IMG/VR virus record: IMGVR_UViG_3300032307_000109
Span: 1-34,175 of that record
Length of the DNA: 34,175 nucleotides
Reading direction: 5' to 3' (one strand)
DNA from: a virus
A program made the translations under genes and the position numbers. This document shows positions 29,158-34,175 of this stretch, piece after piece. Below the pieces are notes generated by a model, which saw only the letters and a program-made list of their open reading frames with translations, was not told where the DNA came from and ran no database searches. Each line of letters opens with the position of its first letter. The first letter of the stretch is position 1.

Positions 29158-30605
29158 CAGCGACCACCTTGTCCAGAAACATCAACGTCCAGAGCCAAAG
29201 CAGTTTTCCAGTTGGCTCCAGTAGGCGTGATCTTGAAACGATGGTAATTTCCATTCGATCTCAAAGACACCCTGTTTTCACTGTCAGCAGCCACGGGCGC
29301 ACTGAATGACAAGTCTTGGTTTAGCAATACCCGAGAGGCAACAGAAACATTGGCAGAACCATTGTCAATCTGAGGGCGAGCAAGCGTAACCACAGAACGA
29401 GCGCCAGGCGCAAAGTCACCAGTAACAATCTCACCCACAGCAGGAGCGCCGTTGTAAGTCACCACATAAGCGCCAGAAGTACCGCCAAGGAAGTATTTGC
29501 CGCCCATGTAGAGAATCGAGTCAAGACTGACTGTCAGCGCATCAATGCTGGTTGAGATTGAATCCAAGCCCTCAAGCGTTGTGGCAGCGGTAGAGGCATC
29601 AGAGATGTAATCTGTGCCAGCATCACCGTAAGTCCACTTCTGTGTCTTGAAGTTGTAGATGATTAGCTGGCGCTGTGCAAACAGGTTCTTGAAGTTCCAG
29701 ATAACCAGCTTACGGACAGGATCAACCGCCGCGCTCATGGTGTTAAAGGCGCTTTCGTCTGCGTTGGCAAAGAACCAGCGATCTACCTTCTCTGCGCCAA
29801 TCGCAATGACGTTTTGCCCATCGCAAGAGTAAAAGCCATCATCAGACAGGAAGAAACTCATACCCTGAGTCTGAGCGATAGAACCCGCTGCAATACAACC
29901 CTTGCCACGAGAGATGTTGTCAAACTGGAAGATAAAAGGCGTTCCGATGTAAGTCATTCGGTGGATGCCTTTTTCAAGGAACACCAAACCAAACTCACCA
30001 CCACGGATGCCAACAATCTGACCACCATCGGGAATGTCTTGGAAGTCAGCCTGAGTTACTTGGCTAGAACCCCATGTAGTCTCATCGTTGATTCCAGACC
30101 AGCGAACCCGTGAAGGATATGTGGCGCTGCTTTCGGTAGTAAATGCTGTGACCACGAAGTCACGAACAACCGTCAGAAACTTGCAGATAGGAGCGCCAGC
30201 AGCAAGGTCAGCAAAAGCCGTAGAAGTCCCCAATGTGTATGCTTGCACCGGGTCACTGAAGTTTGTGCCAATGATGACGTTGCCAAACTGAGTAAACCTG
30301 AAGCGGTCAGCATCGGCGTTAGGCGTATATCCACCAGACTTAGATACGTTAGTCAACGCACCAACACCAGACACATCAAAAATCTTGGTAGAGCCAGCAG
30401 CGAACAGCTTTGTCGCATTAACTGGTGTTTTCCCTGCAACAAGTGTTGTAAGGTTTTGGTCAGCAGCCACAGAGAAGTTAGCAGCAGTCGGCAAAGGGCC
30501 ATAACCAACAGCCTGAGAAACCACGTTCTTGGCATCCATCAGCGCACCCGTCAAACCAGCCTGATCGGGCATCCATTCGCCAAAGTTTATGCGTTGAGTT
30601 GCCAT
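29157..30605 (-). CDS. Tail hub / stabilisation protein (beta-propeller type)
   Basis: The 482 residues start MATQRINFGEWMPDQAGLTG and show repeated beta motifs: SGINDETTWGSSQV, GIRGGEFGLVFLEKGIHRM, FFLSDDGFYSCDGQNVIAI, VDPVRKLVIWNFKN and KTQKWTYGD. This matches P22 gp10-like and related propeller proteins that close the portal and join the tail. Length is near P22 gp10 (about 470). It overlaps the preceding gene by 19 bases. Confidence 0.75.
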   Translation of the reverse strand: MATQRINFGEWMPDQAGLTGALMDAKNVVSQAVGYGPLPTAANFSVAADQNLTTLVAGKTPVNATKLFAAGSTKIFDVSGVGALTNVSKSGGYTPNADADRFRFTQFGNVIIGTNFSDPVQAYTLGTSTAFADLAAGAPICKFLTVVRDFVVTAFTTESSATYPSRVRWSGINDETTWGSSQVTQADFQDIPDGGQIVGIRGGEFGLVFLEKGIHRMTYIGTPFIFQFDNISRGKGCIAAGSIAQTQGMSFFLSDDGFYSCDGQNVIAIGAEKVDRWFFANADESAFNTMSAAVDPVRKLVIWNFKNLFAQRQLIIYNFKTQKWTYGDAGTDYISDASTAATTLEGLDSISTSIDALTVSLDSILYMGGKYFLGGTSGAYVVTYNGAPAVGEIVTGDFAPGARSVVTLARPQIDNGSANVSVASRVLLNQDLSFSAPVAADSENRVSLRSNGNYHRFKITPTGANWKTALALDVDVSGQGGR

Positions 30606-31474
30606 GAGTTATTTCCCGTTGATTGCGTTGTCCATGTGTTCTGTGTAAATGTCTCATCAGTCCAAGTGTTAGACGATGGGCTTATCACAGTCCATGTGTT
30701 ACTGTTTTCCGAGTCTTCAGTCCAAGTGTTATCGCCAAACACCTCGTCTTGCCAACTTCTTCCGTTTGAACCAGCGCACGAAATCAGAGCAGAGCCAAAT
30801 ACCGCAGCATCACCAGCATAAATCGCACTTGCAGAAGCCGCGAAATCAGCCGTTGCAACCACACTGGCAGCACCATCAGCAATGACACCACCCAATACGG
30901 AGAAGGTTGCTTCTGCTGTAATCTGAGCGTCAGCCTGTCTTACACGAATGGCATCAGCAGAGACAGTTGCATCAGCAGTGATTGAGGCCACGCCATTCGC
31001 AACAATTCCACCAAGGCAGTGAACATCAGCACTGGCTGAGATTGAGGCATCAGCAAACTGAACCCGAGTGCCAGCACAAGACACATTCGCATTTGCCGAA
31101 ACGTCAGCAGAGGCGTTCTGGACACGAATACCAACACAAGAAACATCAGCCGATGCGCTTATCTGTCCAGAGGCGTTCTGAACCCTGATTGCGTCACAAG
31201 ATGCAGACGCACTCGCGGTAATTGAGGCACTGGCGAACTGGACTCTTACAGCAACAGCGTCAAACGTGCCAGAGGCCGACACCTGAGCATCAGCCAACCG
31301 AACACGAACAGCAGCAGCGTCAAAAGATGCAGAGGCGTTTACTGAGCCGTAAGCATCCCAGAGAGTTACAGAAGTTTCATATAACTCGCTGTCCAGCGTG
31401 AGCGTAAGATCATCAATGCTCGACTTTAACTGGTCGAGCGAGTCTATCGTCCACGGTGGCAGCAGGTCAGCCAT
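30587..31474 (-). CDS. Repeat protein with 20-residue beta repeats and a Trp-repeat tail
   Basis: After a helical start (1-40), residues from 45 to about 225 form nine tandem repeats of exactly 20 residues of the form V-x-A-S-A-x-F/V-x-C/A-x-A-I/V-R-V-x-x-A-x-A-x (for example ISASADVSCVGIRVQNASAD). The C-terminus has five 10-residue units with a W each (DNTWT, SNTWT, SNTWT, QNTWT, NNSWQ). The regular 20-residue period suggests a beta-solenoid or fibre-like surface protein. It lies between a tail protein and the hub and is coupled to both. Confidence 0.8.
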   Translation of the reverse strand: MADLLPPWTIDSLDQLKSSIDDLTLTLDSELYETSVTLWDAYGSVNASASFDAAAVRVRLADAQVSASGTFDAVAVRVQFASASITASASASCDAIRVQNASGQISASADVSCVGIRVQNASADVSANANVSCAGTRVQFADASISASADVHCLGGIVANGVASITADATVSADAIRVRQADAQITAEATFSVLGGVIADGAASVVATADFAASASAIYAGDAAVFGSALISCAGSNGRSWQDEVFGDNTWTEDSENSNTWTVISPSSNTWTDETFTQNTWTTQSTGNNSWQLNA

Positions 31475-31860
31475 TACGCCAGAGTAACGCTAAGAGAGCC
31501 GATAGCCACACGGAAAACGTCACCAGTGGCAATCGTTTTAGATGCGTCTAGTGGTGTGTGAAACAGCATATTTCCAGTTGTCAGAGCGTCACGGATAGCA
31601 ACGTGCGTCACAGTACCCCAAGAGCCAGTGGCTTGTGGAAACTCAATCGCTGCTGTGTTTGTGCTGACACCGTTAGATGGCGCACCGAAGGTGATTGCTT
31701 GACGGGCGTAAGCATTACCAGTGACTTCAGTGCCAGAGTCGGCATCAGTTGGGTCAGAGGTGTACAAAGCAAGATACACGGTCGCTGGACTTGTGTAACT
31801 TGTATTGCGGAGAACAGCGTTAATCAGTGCGTTCTCAAGATAATTCGACATTTCAGCCAT
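31474..31860 (-). CDS. Small structural (tail/connector) protein, 128 aa
   Basis: The protein begins MAEMSNYLENALINAVLRNT and continues YTSPATVYLALYTSDPTDAD, followed by beta strands and SWGTVTHVAIRDALTTGNML. This is a recurrent phage structural protein, with a 'xVYLALYTSDPTxAD' signature I recall from many tailed phages. It probably belongs to the tail. TAATG couples it to the next gene. Confidence 0.78.
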   Translation of the reverse strand: MAEMSNYLENALINAVLRNTSYTSPATVYLALYTSDPTDADSGTEVTGNAYARQAITFGAPSNGVSTNTAAIEFPQATGSWGTVTHVAIRDALTTGNMLFHTPLDASKTIATGDVFRVAIGSLSVTLA

Positions 31861-31868
31861 GATTCACC

Positions 31869-32486
31869 TCACAAGGTTGTTTTGATTGACAGGGGGACAC
31901 CTGAATACTGACCTTGCTGGTCAGAACGAGTAATGGATGACATTGCACGATCAAACATAGTTCCCCATGTGTTGATTCGAGCATCGTTCATTAGGTAAGG
32001 CTCGGCCTCAAGCAAAGCCCCATACAGCAAGGCATCAGGAGTGTTTGCCAAAAATACGTTGCTTGTATTTGAATCACTCAAGAAGGCAGGAGCAGCAAAG
32101 TAGAAAAGCTGAACCGTGTAAACAGAATCAGGAATCGGCGACAGTTGGAAGTCGTTTGCCAGCACCGTATAACTGTTAGGCTTGCCGCTTTCCCATGTGC
32201 GGGTATTGCGATTGAAGGCCGATGGGCTGAAGTAACTCAGGGGCTGAATCGGGTTTCCAACCACAACAAAGTCACGCACTTCAAGGAAATCGCTAGGCAA
32301 CTCCACGGTACTGTCAGCAGCAACTGTCGCAGTGGTGACAGATTTGAGCATTTGACGGATACGCAAATCACGGCGCAAACGAGTTTCTGCCAAACGAATA
32401 AAGTCTGGAATCTGCGCTGTCAGGTCAGAGCGAGCAAGATAACCAGCGATGGTCGTCTTTAGATCAGAGTAACTTGTGAAACTCAT
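31869..32486 (-). CDS. Head-tail adaptor protein (SU10/P22 gp4-like)
   Basis: The 205 residues contain SFTSYSDLKTTIAGYLARSD, IPDFIRLAETRLRRDLRIRQ (26-45) and VELPSDFLEVRDFVVVG, then a tail-interacting end. The 'xxYxxLxxxIxxxLxRxDL..IPxFIxLAExRLxRxLR' signature is that of SU10-type phage adaptor proteins that attach below the portal. AGGAG stands before ATG 32486. Confidence 0.82.
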   Translation of the reverse strand: MSFTSYSDLKTTIAGYLARSDLTAQIPDFIRLAETRLRRDLRIRQMLKSVTTATVAADSTVELPSDFLEVRDFVVVGNPIQPLSYFSPSAFNRNTRTWESGKPNSYTVLANDFQLSPIPDSVYTVQLFYFAAPAFLSDSNTSNVFLANTPDALLYGALLEAEPYLMNDARINTWGTMFDRAMSSITRSDQQGQYSGVPLSIKTTL

Positions 32487-32798
32487 TTAGATTACTCCTG
32501 GTCGTGTGCGCCATGCTCGATTGTCTGGATTGTTGAGCCACATCGCAAACCGAGCGTTATCAATGATGTGAAAGCCGCGCAGAATTCCTTGCTTGTTCAG
32601 ATCATCAATCACAGTTAATGGAACAGAGCCAATTTTGTTGCCATACAGCTCATCAGACCACTTGGCACGCTCGTCATAACTGTTGAATTCTTGCTTGTTT
32701 CTTTCAACAATAGCCGATACATCTTGAACAGTTTGAATGACCAAACCGCCCTCTCCATCAGCGTGAGCAACAGATTTGCGAAATGTAGGGTTTTCCAT
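32487..32798 (-). CDS. Small structural-region protein, 103 aa
   Basis: The ATG at 32798 is chosen because the upstream start at 32843 would lie in the terminator hairpin. The protein reads MENPTFRKSVAHADGEGGLV, IVERNKQEFNSYDERAKWSD, and ends NPDNRAWRTRPGVI. I recall this family in podoviruses between capsid and adaptor genes. The function is not known. Confidence 0.72.
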   Translation of the reverse strand: MENPTFRKSVAHADGEGGLVIQTVQDVSAIVERNKQEFNSYDERAKWSDELYGNKIGSVPLTVIDDLNKQGILRGFHIIDNARFAMWLNNPDNRAWRTRPGVI

Positions 32799-32828
32799 AA
32801 TTCCGATTCTATCATTGGCATAGTAAAT

Positions 32829-32862
32829 AAAAAAGCCCCCCAAGGTTTCCCAAGGGAGGCTT
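32829..32862 (-). terminator. Rho-independent terminator after the major capsid gene
   Basis: On the minus strand a long stem (AAGCCTCCC pairing with GGGGGGCTT, loop around TTGGGAAACCTT) is followed by TTTTTTA. It starts 20 bases after the capsid stop (32882). It is a typical intrinsic terminator and would limit transcription of genes downstream of the capsid. Confidence 0.88.
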
Positions 32863-32881
32863 AAATCTAACTTACGCTAGA

Positions 32882-33826
32882 TCAGCTCAAATCTGCAATG
32901 ATGCCGTGAGCAGCTTCATTCTTGACTTCCAGAGTCAATTCAGCCAGCAACTGAGTCTTCTCGGCGTCACCAGTCTTAGCCAATTCAATGGTCTCGAAAG
33001 GACGCAGGTAAGCCACAGCAGCCATGTCAGGATCGACCACAAAAGCAGTCTCGTTACCGCTGTTAGTGCTGTTCATAAAAATATTCGGAACAATTGAGAT
33101 TACTCCGAAGTCACTCATGTAGAGGTCAGCCGCGCCCACAATAGTAGTAGGTTCGTTTGCAGGAGCCATGTAACGCTGTGCAGCGATACCAGCAAATGCC
33201 GACACGGTTTGCTTGTGAGCAGGGTTGACCATCAGCACTTTTGGCGAGCCACCAGCGGTGTAAACCTCAGCAACCACAGTTTTCAGGATTGCTTCAGTGA
33301 AGGTGCGGTTTGTGCCGTTGGTACGGGCAGTAGTACCGCCAGAACCAGCAACGCCATCAGTACCAAAGTCGCCGTTGGTGGACAACCAGGTTTGCAGACC
33401 GCCCATAGTGCGAGCAGTGCTAGAGTTGCCAACAGCAGCCACTTGGTTAGACAGCAAAGTCAGTTCGATGTTGCGCTTCAGTTCAGCCGAAACTTTAGCC
33501 ATCTGGTAAGCCTTTTCAGACTTACGGCCAGCCTTGTCAACAGCTTCCAAAGTGCCAGCCACAGCCACAGACTTGGTGAAAATCTGAGTGCGGTTACCGA
33601 TACGCGATGTTGGCGAGGCAGTGATGCTAGAGGCATCAGCACCTTCAACAGCGCCACCCAGAGCTGGAGCAGCCAGAGCGTCAGTTTGCCACTCGTGATA
33701 AGTAGCAGTGGCCTTTGTCTTGCCGATAGACGACATGAAAGGTGTGGAAGTTGGGCTGATGTTATAGATAACATCGGTGAGGTCTTCACGCTGGCCGATG
33801 GCCGTATAGGTTTGATAGGTAGGCAT
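32882..33826 (-). CDS. Major capsid protein (SU10-like, DUF5309 family)
   Basis: The 314 residues open with MPTYQTYTAIGQREDLTDVI and SPTSTPFMSSIGKTKATATY, then EWQTDALAAPALGGAVEGAD, the signature of DUF5309/SU10 major capsid proteins with an HK97-like fold. Later parts include VLMVNPAHKQTVSAFAGIAA and a beta-rich end. It makes the shell of the head. GGAG lies seven bases before ATG 33826, after the scaffold gene. Confidence 0.92.
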   Translation of the reverse strand: MPTYQTYTAIGQREDLTDVIYNISPTSTPFMSSIGKTKATATYHEWQTDALAAPALGGAVEGADASSITASPTSRIGNRTQIFTKSVAVAGTLEAVDKAGRKSEKAYQMAKVSAELKRNIELTLLSNQVAAVGNSSTARTMGGLQTWLSTNGDFGTDGVAGSGGTTARTNGTNRTFTEAILKTVVAEVYTAGGSPKVLMVNPAHKQTVSAFAGIAAQRYMAPANEPTTIVGAADLYMSDFGVISIVPNIFMNSTNSGNETAFVVDPDMAAVAYLRPFETIELAKTGDAEKTQLLAELTLEVKNEAAHGIIADLS

Positions 33827-33843
33827 TTCAAAACTCCAAAAAT

Positions 33844-34175
33844 TTAAAGGAACCGTTCAAATGCAGCAGCAGCATCACGGACTTTGCCGGATTGACGCAG
33901 CCTTTGCATCACTTGTTTTTCTTGCGTTGACTTAGTGTCTGGCGTTGAAGTTCCGGGTTTGAGCATCTTTGGGGCTTGCTGGACTTTCTTCAAAGTCTCC
34001 GGCTTACCCTTTTGAAGTTGCTCAAACTTCATCGCTTTATACAAAGTCAGCACAGCACGATGGTCATACACTGAGGCGAGTTCTTGATCTGACCAGCCAA
34101 CAGATTTTGCGTATTCACGGATTTCTTTCCGAATCGCATCACCTTTTGGCGTAGCCAGTTCTGGGATAACAGACG
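33844..34175 (-). CDS. Scaffolding-like head assembly protein, C-terminal part
   Basis: This is the 3' end of the gene that starts at 733; bases 34053-34175 repeat 1-123. The C-terminal part is basic and helical (for example FEQLQKGKPETLKKVQQ and RLRQSGKVRDAAAAFERFL). Basic C-terminal helices are how known scaffolds bind coat protein, which fits the capsid gene starting 18 bases downstream. An ATG at 34071 exists inside the frame, but it is internal to the longer gene. Confidence 0.75.
   Translation of the reverse strand, partial: SVIPELATPKGDAIRKEIREYAKSVGWSDQELASVYDHRAVLTLYKAMKFEQLQKGKPETLKKVQQAPKMLKPGTSTPDTKSTQEKQVMQRLRQSGKVRDAAAAFERFL
34053..34175. repeat. Terminal direct repeat, right copy (circle junction)
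   Basis: This is the exact second copy of bases 1-123. Removing one copy leaves about 34,052 bp of unique sequence. It lies inside the scaffold-like coding sequence, which is an unusual place for a natural physical end, so an assembly overlap is the simplest reading. Confidence 0.95.

Noticed and set aside
32799-32843. Upstream extension of the 103-residue gene
   Set aside because: The extra 15 residues would be read from the terminator hairpin and poly-T, which is not expected for a real start.
1-34175. tRNA genes, CRISPR array, insertion sequence, integrase or attachment site
   Set aside because: None could be recognised by reading: no cloverleaf with acceptor pairing, no regularly spaced repeats, no transposase or recombinase signatures.

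Overview
This window is a complete or nearly complete tailed-phage genome. The first 123 bases (1-123) are repeated exactly as the last 123 (34053-34175), so the unique sequence is about 34,052 bp and the molecule closes on itself, either a circular map or an assembly of redundant ends. One gene, the scaffold-like gene, runs across the junction: its 5' part is 733->1 and its 3' part is 34175->33844. The protein set suggests a short-tailed (podovirus-like) phage: P22-like portal, SU10-type capsid and adaptor, a beta-propeller-like hub, several internal or ejection-like proteins, a tail fibre ending in an S74 chaperone, and no tape-measure, sheath or tube gene. The host is probably a Gram-negative bacterium. 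The style of the small accessory genes resembles phages of freshwater Burkholderiales, but that is an inference from memory of such proteins, not a search result.

Layout. A single leftward late block begins near 8598, passes through the small accessory genes (8598-7580), an ADP-ribosyltransferase-like gene (7571-6663), TerS, TerL, portal and the head genes (6608-784), crosses the circle junction through the scaffold gene, and continues with the major capsid protein (33826-32882), a strong terminator (32862-32829), adaptor, hub and tail proteins, ejection-like proteins, tail fibre (23895-21985), a chain of tiny membrane proteins, two holin candidates and a GH19 endolysin (19898-19248). A second leftward block (16784-9034) carries early and middle genes that are almost all joined by 4-base start/stop overlaps: small regulators, a DUF1376 replication-type protein, a cytosine-C5 DNA methyltransferase, RusA, NinB, a YbcO-like nuclease and a set of small modular genes. 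Two rightward blocks are short: 8731-9083, and 16891-19312 with an ERF recombinase, an SSB-like protein, a secreted cysteine-rich peptide and a MazG-like pyrophosphohydrolase.

The most striking non-coding signal is a repeated promoter module. A 16-base box (TAGGGT-N4-[A/C]CCTAT) lies 21, 21, 22 and 22 bases upstream of a -10-like hexamer (GACAAT, GATAAT, AACAAT, GACAAT) in front of four separate transcription units at 8731, 14262, 16891 and 11636, with no recognisable -35 hexamer. The geometry looks like a phage-specific activator regulon. The second notable feature is a 302-codon open frame on the same strand, almost wholly inside the methyltransferase gene, which may be a genuine overprinted gene.

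No integrase, CI/Cro-type repressor, DNA or RNA polymerase, replicative helicase, tRNA or CRISPR array was recognised. Replication therefore probably leans on the host, with ERF, SSB-like, NinB and RusA forming a lambda-style recombination kit and the GH19 enzyme with its holins ending the cycle.
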